Below are positions 1 through 9,059 of a stretch of 64,000 nucleotides of DNA, piece by piece (position 1 is the first letter of the stretch; each line of letters opens with the position of its first letter). Source of the DNA: Acidobacteriota bacterium (GTDB lineage: Bacteria > Acidobacteriota > Blastocatellia > Pyrinomonadales > Pyrinomonadaceae). The stretch covers positions 1-64,000 of the forward strand of contig JAHBSL010000002.1 of NCBI GenBank assembly GCA_019639135.1, written 5' to 3'. The notes under the pieces are model-generated. The model saw only the letters and a list, made by a program, of their open reading frames with translations. It was not told where the DNA came from and did not search any database. The translations under genes were made by a program, and so were the position numbers.

Positions 1-25
1 GACCTGCGAAAAATGCTTTAAATTC

Positions 26-53
26 GTCCGCCGATTCGCATATAATGGCGGAC
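26..53 (+). promoter_or_regulatory. TATAAT box inside a 7-bp inverted repeat
   Basis: A perfect TATAAT lies at 41-46, flanked by GTCCGCC (26-32) and its exact reverse complement GGCGGAC (47-53). No good -35 hexamer is visible. The arrangement suggests a promoter overlapped by an operator for the downstream winged-helix gene. Operator function is inference. Confidence 0.5.
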
Positions 54-135
54 AAATCAAAAAAGCGTTTTCGATCGTTCCGGTTTTGTCCGGGTTCTTC
101 GTCGTTGGCTGAAGAGTACTTTCTGAAGGTTCCCA

Positions 136-1692
136 ATGTCATTCGAAAAACCTTCGAAAAATGTTCTAAATTCATCCGAAGTGGACTCGGATGCGATAGA
201 ACCAGGTGTTTATCGGTTCGAGAGCTTTACCCTTTATGTCGGTGAGCGTCAATTCCTCAATGGCGGCGAACCGATCCACTTGACCCCAAAAGTATTTGAT
301 TGTCTTGTTTATCTGATCCGGCGGGCCGGGCGACTGGTTACTAAGGAAGAGCTGATGGAAGGCGTCTGGCCTGATTCTTTCGTGGAAGAGGCGAATCTTA
401 CACGAAACATCCACATCCTCAGAAAGGTGCTCGGACAAACGGACGAGAAGATCCTGATCGAGACCATACCCACAAAGGGCTATCGCTTTGTCGCAGAGGT
501 CCGTTCGGAAACAACGACTAATAAAGTTGAGAGCGACCAGAGTTTGGGAGTTTCGGAACCGGTCGCCGTAACCCCGCCAGAGATCTCAAATGCGTCCGCT
601 GCGGTCGGTTTACGCGAGTCGATGATGGCTAGATCATCGAAAAGCGGACTGTTGTTGATAGTAGCCTTGTTGCTCATTGCGACGGTGGCTATTGGAGCTG
701 CGTGGTTTCTTGGGGCAGATGTCATAAAGGCTTTCGAGCCGGAAACGATGAGCGGACAGGCCTTGCTTGAATATAAGCAGGGTAAAATGCTGGTCGAGCG
801 GCGTTACCCCGGAGATTACCCGAAGGCACTCGAGCACTTTGAGAAAGCCATCGCTCTTGATCCGAATTACTCGAATGCATATGCAGGGAAGGCGGACGTC
901 AAAATAGTTATGTTTTGGGGTTCGGCTTCTCATCAGGACATCAGCGAGGCCCGAACGGCCGTCAGGAAAGCTGTCGAACTCAATCCCTCGAATTCCTATG
1001 CCCGGACGATCCACTGCCGCATTTTGACCACGTACGATTGGGATCACAAGGCGGCCGAAGCCGAGTGTCGCCGTGCCGTTGATATAGATCCAAACGACCA
1101 CGAGGCACAAAAGGAACTCGCTTTTCTGCTTAACTCACTTGGAAGGGAGGAAGAAGCACTTGCAGCGATCGAGCGTGCTATTGCGGTTGCACCGACTTCA
1201 TTCAATAAACGTTCGAAGGGGCTCATTCTCTATCATTCGAGGCGATATGACGAATCTATTCAAATGCTGGAGCAGGTTGACGCGACCGATAGCGAATTCA
1301 AAGAAACTACCCGTTGGCTGATGCGTGCGTACCAGATGAAGGGCGACAATCTTAAGACGCTCGAATATTACAAGAAGCTGATGGAGCAATCCGGGGCAAC
1401 AGCAGAAGAGATCAGGGAACTGGAAGAATCGATCGCACGTGACGGATGGCGAGTTCTTTTGGAGCATATGACGGGCAACACCCGGCTTCGAACGATCTTT
1501 CAGGCGGGAACCTATGCTCAGATGGGAGAAACCGAGAAGGCGCTAGAGGTGTTGAGAGAAATGGAGAATCGGAAGGCGATCCTTCTTATCACCGCCGCAC
1601 GCGAGCCGATGCTCGATCCTATCCGAGACGATCCACGGTTCAAAGCGATGCTCGAACGGATCGGCCTAGCCGGCGTTGGACACAAAAATTGA
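136..1692 (+). CDS. Winged-helix (CadC/PhoB-type) regulator with one TM and TPR repeats
   Basis: The 518-aa protein has a PhoB-type winged-helix DNA-binding domain at about residues 25-120 (the motifs LTPKVFDCLVYL and PTKGYRFVA are typical of Trans_reg_C). One hydrophobic segment lies at about 171-193. TPR repeats fill about 205-500 (for example ALEHFEKAIALDPNYSNAYA). This makes it a membrane-anchored, ToxR/CadC-like regulator whose TPR part is probably periplasmic and could sense a protein partner. Multi-copy families with this layout are common in Acidobacteria (family knowledge). The ATG at 136 keeps the whole DNA-binding domain. An imperfect 24-bp copy of upstream DNA falls inside its first codons, which may point to autoregulation. 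Target genes are unknown. Confidence 0.85.
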   Translation: MSFEKPSKNVLNSSEVDSDAIEPGVYRFESFTLYVGERQFLNGGEPIHLTPKVFDCLVYLIRRAGRLVTKEELMEGVWPDSFVEEANLTRNIHILRKVLGQTDEKILIETIPTKGYRFVAEVRSETTTNKVESDQSLGVSEPVAVTPPEISNASAAVGLRESMMARSSKSGLLLIVALLLIATVAIGAAWFLGADVIKAFEPETMSGQALLEYKQGKMLVERRYPGDYPKALEHFEKAIALDPNYSNAYAGKADVKIVMFWGSASHQDISEARTAVRKAVELNPSNSYARTIHCRILTTYDWDHKAAEAECRRAVDIDPNDHEAQKELAFLLNSLGREEEALAAIERAIAVAPTSFNKRSKGLILYHSRRYDESIQMLEQVDATDSEFKETTRWLMRAYQMKGDNLKTLEYYKKLMEQSGATAEEIRELEESIARDGWRVLLEHMTGNTRLRTIFQAGTYAQMGETEKALEVLREMENRKAILLITAAREPMLDPIRDDPRFKAMLERIGLAGVGHKN

Positions 1693-1817
1693 TAACTCAT
1701 CCGAAATGTCAACTCCAACCGGTGCAATTGAGCTGAAGTCCGCTACAAATATCAATTCGAGGTAGAGCCTCGATGTGGGGTCTCGCTTTCGATTCCATAA
1801 CATCGGAAGGAATTTCG

Positions 1818-1846
1818 TGGACACCCGAACCACCCGAAACTATAAT
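1818..1846 (+). promoter_or_regulatory. Sigma70-type promoter for the transglutaminase gene
   Basis: TGGACA (1818-1823), a 17-bp spacer and a perfect TATAAT (1841-1846) lie just upstream of the GTG start at 1863. An AGAGGG ribosome-binding site sits at about 1850-1855. Confidence 0.7.
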
Positions 1847-1862
1847 CTAAGAGGGTATTCGA

Positions 1863-4043
1863 GTGCCGATCGAACGAACATTCAGGGTCTTGTCCTATGC
1901 TGCGGTTCTCTGCGGCTTTTTGTCTTTGTGGATAACGGGGACATTCGGACTTATCGGCACGGGGATCTTCCTCGGTGTAACGATCCTCGCATGGCGGCTT
2001 GAGGGTACGCGATGGCAGGTGACGGAGAGGATCGGCACGGCGCTTATCGTTCTTGCGCTTCCGGCATATTATCTCCTTTGGAAGTATAGATTTTTCGACT
2101 TTGCCACGACCGAAGAAGCCCTTCCCGGAATGCTCGCCCGGCTCATTCTGAGCCTAACGGCGATAAAGCTGCTTCAGCGAAAATCGGACCGCGACTGGAT
2201 CTTTCTTTATGTAATGGCGTTCTTTCAGGTGCTTCTTGCTGCCGGGATGAGCATAAGTGCGCTTTATCTTGCATCGCTTGTAGCTTTCGTGTTCGTCATG
2301 CTGAGCACGATCGTCGCGTTCGAGGCCCGGAGAACGGCAGCTTCTATTGAGGAACTTGAGAACTTTCGCCACGGTTCGCCAGCCAAAGACGGTGTTTCGG
2401 CCCGAAGGCTTCCGATCATTGCCGCGACGCTTCTTACGGCGATCGTCGTCATTGCGATCCCAACGTTCTTTTTTCTTCCTCGGGTCGGTGGAGCAGGAAT
2501 TGGTGCCGGCGAGGGCGGCGTCTCAACCTCCACGGGGTTCTCCGATACTGTTCGCCTCGGCCGTTTGGGTGAAATTCTGCAGAGCAACGAGGTTGTAATG
2601 CGGGTCCGGCTTGACGCAATGCCCGAGGATCTTTCTGACATCAAATGGCGCGGCATTGCGCTCGACATCTTTGACAATCAGGCATGGCGGCGCTCGCGTC
2701 CGGCCTTGCGGAACGTTTTTGAAAGGCGGGGTGCAGATATAATCCAAATAGATTCTGCACCTAACCGTGAGACGCTGCTTCTTCAGACATTTTATGTCGA
2801 GCCGATCGATACCGCTGTGATCTTCAATCAACCGCGAGCAGTTGCGGTTCAAGGCCCAATTCCCTTTGTCCACCGTGACAGCCACGACTCTTATTTTTTT
2901 CCGCGTTCTGGTGAGCGTAATAGTTACCGTGTGCTTTCTGATCTCAACAGGCCTGGTCCCGAAGCTCTTCGCCGCGATCTTGCCCGCTATCCGGCCGGTA
3001 TCGGCAATTATTTCCAGCTTCCCGATGACATTGATGGCCGCATCGTTGAGCTTGCAGCGGAGGTCACCGAAGGAGCCACCAACAGATACGACGCGGCCCG
3101 GAGGGTCGAGGTTTATCTGCAGACCGAGTTTGGCTATACGCTCGAAATGAAAGCTGGCGGCGAAGATCCGCTTGCCGATTTTCTTTTTAACGTCCGCGAA
3201 GGGCATTGCGAATATTTTGCGACCGCAATGGCGGTAATGCTTCGCACGCAAGGAATTGCGACTCGGGTGGTGAACGGATTTCAGCGGGGAGAGTATAATG
3301 AGACCGCCGATGTTTTCGTCGTTCGCCAGCGGGATGCACATTCCTGGGTCGAGGTCTATTTTCCGGGTGAAGATGTTTGGGTCGCATTTGACCCGACGCC
3401 TGCTGCGGGACAAACGGGCGAAACTGCTGCGGGCGGGTTTACCGAGAGCATGCGAAAGTACTTCGAGGCCCTCGAAATGCTTTGGATACAGTATTTTGTT
3501 GCGTTCGACAGCCAGGAGCAGCGGTCGCTCTTCGCCTCGGCTCGAAAGAACATCTCCGAAGCGAATCAAGCCGCCAATTCATGGCTAAACGCGGCCTATT
3601 CGGCACTTCAGGAATGGTGGCGAAACTTCCGCGGCGACGCCGGATGGGCCGGAACCTTCTATGCAGTAGGCGTCGGAATCGGACTTTTTCTTGTGATCGC
3701 CGTAATCGTTTATCTTTCGATCTTTCTATTCCGTCGTGTACGCCGATCAACTTTCTGGTCACGGATCTCGAATCGGATCAAACGAGGCAAACAGGGCGAC
3801 ATCGTAGAGTTTTACGCCAGAATGCAGCGGGTCCTTGCCGAAAAGGGAATTGTTCGTCCGCAGCATCAGACCCCTCTTGAATTTGCCTTTGCCGTCGGTA
3901 ATTCAGATGTCCGGACGATAACCGAAGCTTACAACAAGGCCCGTTACGGCTCTGCTGATCTGTCCGAGGATGAAACTACGGCCATTGAAGAGGCGATCTC
4001 GCGGCTCGCGTCTGATGAGGATCTTCAGCCTGCCAATAATTGA
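1863..4043 (+). CDS. TgpA-like transglutaminase, membrane protein (DUF3488 / transglutaminase core)
   Basis: The 726-aa protein starts at GTG. The N-terminal ~200 residues hold several membrane segments. A periplasmic region leads into a transglutaminase-like core with the Cys-His-Asp triad visible: Cys449 in EGHCEYFATAMA, His493 in RDAHSWVEVYF and Asp510 in AFDPTP. A further membrane segment lies near residue 605 and a cytoplasmic C-terminal tail (DUF4129-like) follows. This is the TgpA/DUF3488 family layout. Members often sit beside MoxR and DUF58 genes, but here the gene stands alone. The substrate is not established; a cell-envelope protein processing or crosslinking role is inference. 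Confidence 0.88.
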   Translation: MPIERTFRVLSYAAVLCGFLSLWITGTFGLIGTGIFLGVTILAWRLEGTRWQVTERIGTALIVLALPAYYLLWKYRFFDFATTEEALPGMLARLILSLTAIKLLQRKSDRDWIFLYVMAFFQVLLAAGMSISALYLASLVAFVFVMLSTIVAFEARRTAASIEELENFRHGSPAKDGVSARRLPIIAATLLTAIVVIAIPTFFFLPRVGGAGIGAGEGGVSTSTGFSDTVRLGRLGEILQSNEVVMRVRLDAMPEDLSDIKWRGIALDIFDNQAWRRSRPALRNVFERRGADIIQIDSAPNRETLLLQTFYVEPIDTAVIFNQPRAVAVQGPIPFVHRDSHDSYFFPRSGERNSYRVLSDLNRPGPEALRRDLARYPAGIGNYFQLPDDIDGRIVELAAEVTEGATNRYDAARRVEVYLQTEFGYTLEMKAGGEDPLADFLFNVREGHCEYFATAMAVMLRTQGIATRVVNGFQRGEYNETADVFVVRQRDAHSWVEVYFPGEDVWVAFDPTPAAGQTGETAAGGFTESMRKYFEALEMLWIQYFVAFDSQEQRSLFASARKNISEANQAANSWLNAAYSALQEWWRNFRGDAGWAGTFYAVGVGIGLFLVIAVIVYLSIFLFRRVRRSTFWSRISNRIKRGKQGDIVEFYARMQRVLAEKGIVRPQHQTPLEFAFAVGNSDVRTITEAYNKARYGSADLSEDETTAIEEAISRLASDEDLQPANN

Positions 4044-4166
4044 CCCCGCAGTCAGTTTCAGCCGATCCCGCAAAAGAAGAATATCCAGATTACGCATCGG
4101 CTTTATCCCAGTTCGGGTATCGCGGAGCATCTGCGTTTTCATCCCGAAAATAGTAAAGTAGAAGTA

Positions 4167-5525
4167 ATGAAAAAAGTCGGATTTGTCAGTCTTGGGTGCC
4201 CGAAGAACCTCGTTGATAGCGAGGTAATGATGGGTACGCTCCAGCAGGCCGGCTGGGAGATCACAAACAATGCCGAGGAGGCTGACACTGTCGTCGTGAA
4301 CACCTGCGGCTTTATCGAATCGGCCAAGCAGGAATCGATCGATGCGATCCTTGAGGCTACGACTCTGAAATCGGAAGGGAAGGCGAAGCGGGTAGTTGTT
4401 GCAGGCTGTCTTGTCGAAAGATATCGCGACGACCTTCTGACAGAGCTTCCCGAGGTAGATGCATTCATCGGGACCAATGAAGTGACCCGCATACTTGATG
4501 CCGCCGATTCAGACGTGAATTTCCGCGAACTGCCGCTGCTTCCCATCGGCAATAAGACCGCGACGTATCTTTACGATTTCGATACGCCGCGTTTCCGGGC
4601 AACCGAGTCGCACACGGCCTTCATAAAGATCGCCGAGGGCTGCGACCGGCCGTGCGCTTTTTGTTCGATACCGGGAATGCGCGGTTCATTTCGTTCCCGC
4701 CGTTTTGGCTCGATCATCGAAGAGGCTCGCGGCCTTGCAAAGCAAGGAGTTAAGGAAATAGTTCTCATTGCTCAGGATTCTTCCCGTTACGGAGAAGATC
4801 TAGGCGAGGTAGATGCCTTGGCGGCTCTTATCCGGGCGTTAGGCGAGATCGAGGAGCTTGAATGGGTTCGCGTGATGTATGCATATCCGACCCATATTTC
4901 CGATGCGTTTCTCGCCGCCATCGCCGAAACACCGAAGGCCGTCAAGTATCTCGATATGCCGCTCCAGCATGCTTCCCGCAATGTTTTGAAGCTAATGAAA
5001 CGCGGCGGAACTCGGGCTTCGCTTGAGAAACTTATCGCCCGCGTTCGTGAGAAGGTTCCCGGCATCGCGATCCGGACCACGTTCATTACGGGCTTTCCCG
5101 GCGAGACCGACGATGATTTTGAAGAGCTGATGGAGTTTGTCCGCAACTGCCGATTCGATAATGTCGGCGTGTTTACTTATTCGGACGAAGAGGGAACGCC
5201 CGCGTATCTTCTGCCAAACAAAGTGGACCCGAAGGTCGCCGCCCGCCGCCGCACTTTGCTGATGAAAGAGCAGGCAAAGATCAGCAAGTCGTTGAACAAG
5301 GCCAAGATCGGCAGGACCTTTCCCGTGATCTTCGAAGGGCTTTCGCAGGAATCAGACCTTCTCTTCCAGGGCCGGCTCGAGGGCCAGGCACAGGAGATCG
5401 ACGGTTACATCCTCATAAATGACATGCCCGAAGGTTTTACTCCAAAGATCGGCGATATCTACAACGTAAAGATCACCGAAGCCCACGCCTACGACCTCAT
5501 CGGCGAAATTGTCTCGCAAAATTAA
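4167..5525 (+). CDS. rimO: Ribosomal protein uS12 methylthiotransferase RimO
   Basis: The 452-aa radical-SAM enzyme methylthiolates the conserved aspartate of ribosomal protein S12. The N-terminal UPF0004 domain opens with KVGFVSLGCPKNLVDSEVMM and carries cysteines in NTCGF and AGCLVE for one [4Fe-4S] cluster. The radical-SAM cluster motif CDRPCAFCSIPGMRG follows near residue 155, and a TRAM domain ends the protein. The SLGCPKNLVDSE opening separates RimO from the tRNA enzyme MiaB. Length is normal for the family. The gene stands alone about 120 bp after the transglutaminase gene. Confidence 0.97.
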   Translation: MKKVGFVSLGCPKNLVDSEVMMGTLQQAGWEITNNAEEADTVVVNTCGFIESAKQESIDAILEATTLKSEGKAKRVVVAGCLVERYRDDLLTELPEVDAFIGTNEVTRILDAADSDVNFRELPLLPIGNKTATYLYDFDTPRFRATESHTAFIKIAEGCDRPCAFCSIPGMRGSFRSRRFGSIIEEARGLAKQGVKEIVLIAQDSSRYGEDLGEVDALAALIRALGEIEELEWVRVMYAYPTHISDAFLAAIAETPKAVKYLDMPLQHASRNVLKLMKRGGTRASLEKLIARVREKVPGIAIRTTFITGFPGETDDDFEELMEFVRNCRFDNVGVFTYSDEEGTPAYLLPNKVDPKVAARRRTLLMKEQAKISKSLNKAKIGRTFPVIFEGLSQESDLLFQGRLEGQAQEIDGYILINDMPEGFTPKIGDIYNVKITEAHAYDLIGEIVSQN

Positions 5526-5537
5526 GCTGGTTCAGTC

Positions 5538-6038
5538 CTATCTCGGAACTCCGTAAAGTCCGTAGATCTCATTCTCGAGCGTATTGAGAAATCGGGTCGC
5601 TCTTTCTTCTACCGAGTCTGAAATAGCTGCCGCCGGGCAGTTGGAATATGAGCTCCAGCTTCCACCGCCGGCTGCGATGACCTCTTCGACAAAGGCCACG
5701 CAGTTATTAGGAAGAACTCCCCACGTCCATGTCCGCGACATCAGCCCTTCCAGATAGTTCATCGCCCCGTTCGGATCCGGAAGGCTCAGGATACGCCGCC
5801 TGATCTCCGTCTTTCCGTTCTCGCGAAGGTACCTTTGAAATCCGGCCGGGGTCATATATTTCGGATAATCCCGAAGCTCGGCGACATGAAAATAATTCAT
5901 ATTCCCGCCGACGCCGGTTCCTATCAGAAGATGACCGCAGACATTTGGCCCGCTTCCGCTGACCGCTACGACCGCAACCCGCGAACAGTCCATATCGACC
6001 GTCCCGCACGAATCTAAAAACTCTCCATCGTATGCCAT
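5538..6038 (-). CDS. Unknown protein with conserved Cys/His, possibly papain-like fold
   Basis: The 166-aa protein is preceded on its strand by GGAGAAAAGTAA, a usable ribosome-binding site. I do not recognise the family. A short stretch with CGHLLIG (His36) and a later NNCVAFVEEVI segment (Cys113) resemble the order His-then-Cys of permuted NlpC/P60-like or LRAT-like cysteine peptidase folds. This is weak, pattern-level evidence. No signal peptide is visible. It converges with rimO and diverges from the M28 peptidase gene. It could be an amidase, a toxin-like effector or a non-enzymatic protein. Confidence 0.6.
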   Translation of the reverse strand: MAYDGEFLDSCGTVDMDCSRVAVVAVSGSGPNVCGHLLIGTGVGGNMNYFHVAELRDYPKYMTPAGFQRYLRENGKTEIRRRILSLPDPNGAMNYLEGLMSRTWTWGVLPNNCVAFVEEVIAAGGGSWSSYSNCPAAAISDSVEERATRFLNTLENEIYGLYGVPR

Positions 6039-6263
6039 TTACTTTTCTCCAGATGCGAAGTGCCCGGACTGGGCGTTGATATCTTACATCTGACGACGGA
6101 GAAATCACAGTTTTGCTGCCCGGTGGAAACAATTTACGCTGAAACTGAGTATAATCCCATTAAAGTTCCCGGCCCGCGTGGCCATATCCTAAAAAAACAC
6201 GACCGGCACCTCATCGGAGCTTCCCGTATGTTCCGCTTTGCCCGCCGGACCTTACAGATAGCT

Positions 6264-7853
6264 ATGAAAAAACTTCGTACTCTCGTCTCTTCTTTTCTCG
6301 CGGCCAGCATTTTGCTTTCTTCGATGGCATTTGCCCAAGCTCCGGACATAAATGCCCGCATCCGCGAGGAAGGAACAAAGAATTCACAGGTCGTAAAACT
6401 TGTCCAAACGCTTACGGATGTTTACGGGCCGCGGCTGACCGGTTCACCGAAGCTGAAAGCCTCCGGCGAATGGGCAATTCGGCAAATGGCCGAGTGGGGA
6501 ATGAAAAACGGTGCTCTTGAGCCCTGGGAATTTGGCTGGCCCGGTTGGGAGAACGAAAGAGCTTCCGGCCACATGCTCAGCCCGGTTGCGAGCCCGCTGG
6601 TCTTTGAAGTTTTGGCGTGGACGCCAAGTACCAACGGCGTTGCCAAAGGTAAAGCCGTCCAGATGATCATCCCAAACCGCCCGACACAGGCCGAACTCGA
6701 TACATATTTCGCCTCGATGCGGGAAAAGGTTCGCGGAGCGATAGTAATGTATGGCGACCCTGCAAATGTTCCCGTGAATCTCAATCCGCCGCCGAAGCGC
6801 ATCCCGGATGAACTTATCAAGCCTAGATTCGATCCCAATGCTCAGCGGCAGCCCGGCCCGCAAGGCCCGCCGCAGATCGACAGGGAAGCAAAACCCGGCG
6901 AGCTTAATGGAACACAAATATCGCAGGCGGTAAATAAGTTCCTGATGGATAGCGGCGTTCTTGTCCGTGTAAATGATGCCGGCCGCGAGCACGGACAGAT
7001 CCGTGCGTTCTCGCCCTTCCGAGGTGAGTACGATCCGGCAAAAACTCTTCCCACGGTCGTACTTCGCAATGAGGATTTCGGCCGGATAGTTCGCCTGATG
7101 AAAGGCGGGCGAGATGTGGAGCTTGAATTCGACATCAAGAACAGCATCTATCCCGAAGGAAAGACGGCATACAACGTCGTCTCGGAAATTCCGGGCACCG
7201 ATAAGGCCGATGAGGTCGTAATGCTCGGCGGCCACCTTGATTCATGGCATGCGGCGACCGGTGCGACAGATAACGCGACCGGATGCGCGATTATGATGGA
7301 AGCGGCAAGGATATTGATGGCTTTGGGAGTAAAACCGAGGCGGACAATTCGTGTCGCACTTTGGAGCGGCGAGGAACAGGGCCTATTAGGCTCACAGGCG
7401 TATGTGGCCAAACATTTTGGCACGGCGGAATCGCCCAAACCGGCCTGGTTCAAGTTCAACGGCTACATAAATCATGATTCGGGAACGGGACGTATCCGCG
7501 GGCTTACGGTTTTTGGCCCGCCGGAGGCAGCGGACGAACTCCGCCGCGTCGGAGCCCCTTTTGCAGATATGAATCTCGTCGGTGCGATCTCAACCACAAG
7601 CCGGAACGTCGGCGGAACGGATCACACTTCATTTAATAACGCCGGACTGCCGGGGATCGGAACCGCGCTCGACCCGATCGAATACGGGACGCATACCTGG
7701 CACACGAACCTCGATACATTCGAGCGGATCATCCCCGAAGACCTTCAGCAGAGCGCAATAGTCGCCGCCGCGATCGTTTATCACCTCGCGATGGCCGATG
7801 AAATGCTCCCAAGGTTCCCGGCCGACAAAATGCCGCCGCCCGTTCGGAGATAA
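6264..7853 (+). CDS. Secreted M28 family metallopeptidase
   Basis: The 529-aa protein starts at the ATG at 6264, chosen because it opens with a signal peptide (MKKLRTLVSSFLAAS...AFA); longer readings add an unlikely leader. A PA-like region (GAIVMYGDPA) is followed by the M28 zinc-peptidase core: His and Asp in GGHLDSWHAATGATDNATG, the Glu pair in ALWSGEEQGLLGS, and the late His in GGTDHTSF. This is the aminopeptidase type that frees N-terminal residues from peptides in the periplasm or outside. A TATAAT at 6150-6155 would give a roughly 100-nt leader, but no convincing -35 box accompanies it. Confidence 0.93.
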   Translation: MKKLRTLVSSFLAASILLSSMAFAQAPDINARIREEGTKNSQVVKLVQTLTDVYGPRLTGSPKLKASGEWAIRQMAEWGMKNGALEPWEFGWPGWENERASGHMLSPVASPLVFEVLAWTPSTNGVAKGKAVQMIIPNRPTQAELDTYFASMREKVRGAIVMYGDPANVPVNLNPPPKRIPDELIKPRFDPNAQRQPGPQGPPQIDREAKPGELNGTQISQAVNKFLMDSGVLVRVNDAGREHGQIRAFSPFRGEYDPAKTLPTVVLRNEDFGRIVRLMKGGRDVELEFDIKNSIYPEGKTAYNVVSEIPGTDKADEVVMLGGHLDSWHAATGATDNATGCAIMMEAARILMALGVKPRRTIRVALWSGEEQGLLGSQAYVAKHFGTAESPKPAWFKFNGYINHDSGTGRIRGLTVFGPPEAADELRRVGAPFADMNLVGAISTTSRNVGGTDHTSFNNAGLPGIGTALDPIEYGTHTWHTNLDTFERIIPEDLQQSAIVAAAIVYHLAMADEMLPRFPADKMPPPVRR

Positions 7854-7856
7854 ATA

Positions 7857-7969
7857 GCCACAGAGGGCACAGAGGTTTGTGAGGCGTTGATCGAGTTCAA
7901 CTATTGAATCGTTTGGTCACCGTGCCGAAACTTCACAAAAATCTCCGTGCTCTCTGTGTCCTCTGTGGC
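7857..7969. repeat. CACAGAG-family palindromic element, copy 1
   Basis: This 113-bp element begins GCCACAGAGGGCACAGAGG (7857-7875) and ends in a near-perfect inverted copy (7951-7969). The arms extend into an imperfect inner stem (TTTGTGAG / CTTCACAAA). There is no ORF inside. It starts 3 bp after the M28 stop codon, so the transcript could fold it as a terminator-like or stability hairpin. Confidence 0.85.
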
Positions 7970-7974
7970 GGAAT

Positions 7975-8184
7975 ATGAACGTTTCCGGATGGGACGGGAA
8001 GGTTCACGGATCGGTCGGGAATATCGACATTTGTTTCCGAAAAGCTTACCGGCAAGGTGTGAGTGCTCACAACCCTGTCGGCAACTTTCGTTTGTGAGAT
8101 GTGAAGACTGACAGATACTTGGTCAGTTTTGACGTCGGAGACGTGAAACGTTCCAACAGTGTCGGCGATGCTCACCGTTCGAAA
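7975..8184. repeat. Degenerate 21-bp tandem array (10 units)
   Basis: Ten 21-bp units can be laid end to end, each roughly GTGAA-nn-TT-n-AC followed by a GTC-like end. For example, 8143-8163 reads GTGAAACGTTCCAACAGTGTC counted without its last base. Identity between units is low but the period is exact. The minus strand stays open through the array and reads as heptapeptides (TFHVSDV, KTDQVSV and so on). No gene is called here. The remaining 8185-8339 holds only an imperfect hairpin (AAGTGG 8225-8230 with CCACTT 8263-8268). Confidence 0.65.
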
Positions 8185-8339
8185 AAAAGTATTGCCAGGC
8201 GGGGCGGGAATTCGATAGACTTAAAAGTGGCTTTGAGCCGCGGGCTTTCCCAAAGCTCGAAACCACTTGGCCAGAGTGTCTCCTTGTTCGAGTTTCACCT
8301 TTCCCGGGCACTCGACCTCCCAAACAATAAATTTCCATC

Positions 8340-9038
8340 ATGGCAAGAAAATTTTGGTGGCCACGCCGCCTTGTTGATCAGCAGACGATCGTCCGAAATT
8401 TCCGTTCAAAGATCGCGGGCCACGCGGCCGCCTTAGGGCTTTCGCCGGCGGAGACCGCGGCGGCCGTCGCTCTTTGCGACACATTGATAACGGCTTACAA
8501 CGCCACCGAAGCCTGCAAATTAACGATGCAGGCGATGACCGCGTGGCGGGACGAAGTTCTTTTCGGCAAGCAAACGGGCGCGCTCGCTCCGGCCGCTCCA
8601 TTGTTTCCCGCACCTCCGGCCGGCGGCCTGACAACGGGTGCCGTGGACCAATTTATCGAACTCCGCAACCGGATAGTCGCCGCTCCGGGTTTTAATGAAT
8701 CGATCGGCGACGACCTTGGACTTCTCGGCCCCGAACACCGGCGGAAAGACCCCGCGGAGGTCGTCCCCGAGCTTAGTTTCAGGGTCGCAAACGGCGGGTG
8801 GATAAAAGTTACCGGCAGCCTTCAGGGCACCGACGCCGTAAGGATAGAAAAGAAGGCCGGCGACGGCGAATTTACGACCGCGGCCTTTCTTACGTTGACT
8901 CCCGGCGATTTTCAGCTAACAACAACCACGCCCGGAGCCGTAGAACGCGTCGCTCTGCGTGCCATCTTCATCCGCAAGAATAAAGATTACGGAAACTTCT
9001 CGCCGACCTATAATGTCGTGGTCGATTCGGCGGTTTAG
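8340..9038 (+). CDS. Unknown protein: helical N-terminal half, beta-rich C-terminal domain
   Basis: The 232-aa protein has no signal peptide. Residues 1-120 look alpha-helical (KIAGHAAALGLSPAETAAAVALCDTLITAY) and pass through a Pro/Ala linker. Residues 150-232 look like a single beta-sandwich, fibronectin-III-like domain. I recognise the general layout from hypothetical proteins in other environmental bacteria but no function is known. It follows a 21-bp repeat array and converges with nth, 21 bp away. Codon use matches the neighbours. Confidence 0.75.
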   Translation: MARKFWWPRRLVDQQTIVRNFRSKIAGHAAALGLSPAETAAAVALCDTLITAYNATEACKLTMQAMTAWRDEVLFGKQTGALAPAAPLFPAPPAGGLTTGAVDQFIELRNRIVAAPGFNESIGDDLGLLGPEHRRKDPAEVVPELSFRVANGGWIKVTGSLQGTDAVRIEKKAGDGEFTTAAFLTLTPGDFQLTTTTPGAVERVALRAIFIRKNKDYGNFSPTYNVVVDSAV

Positions 9039-9059
9039 CAGTAACATTTAGCGAGATAT

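Noticed and set aside
2523..3569. 348-aa minus-strand frame
   Set aside because: It lies fully antisense to the well-supported transglutaminase gene and has no recognisable domain.
7933..8175. 80-aa minus-strand frame between the M28 gene and 8340
   Set aside because: It is the translation of the degenerate 21-bp array and runs into the palindromic element; kept as a repeat, not a CDS.
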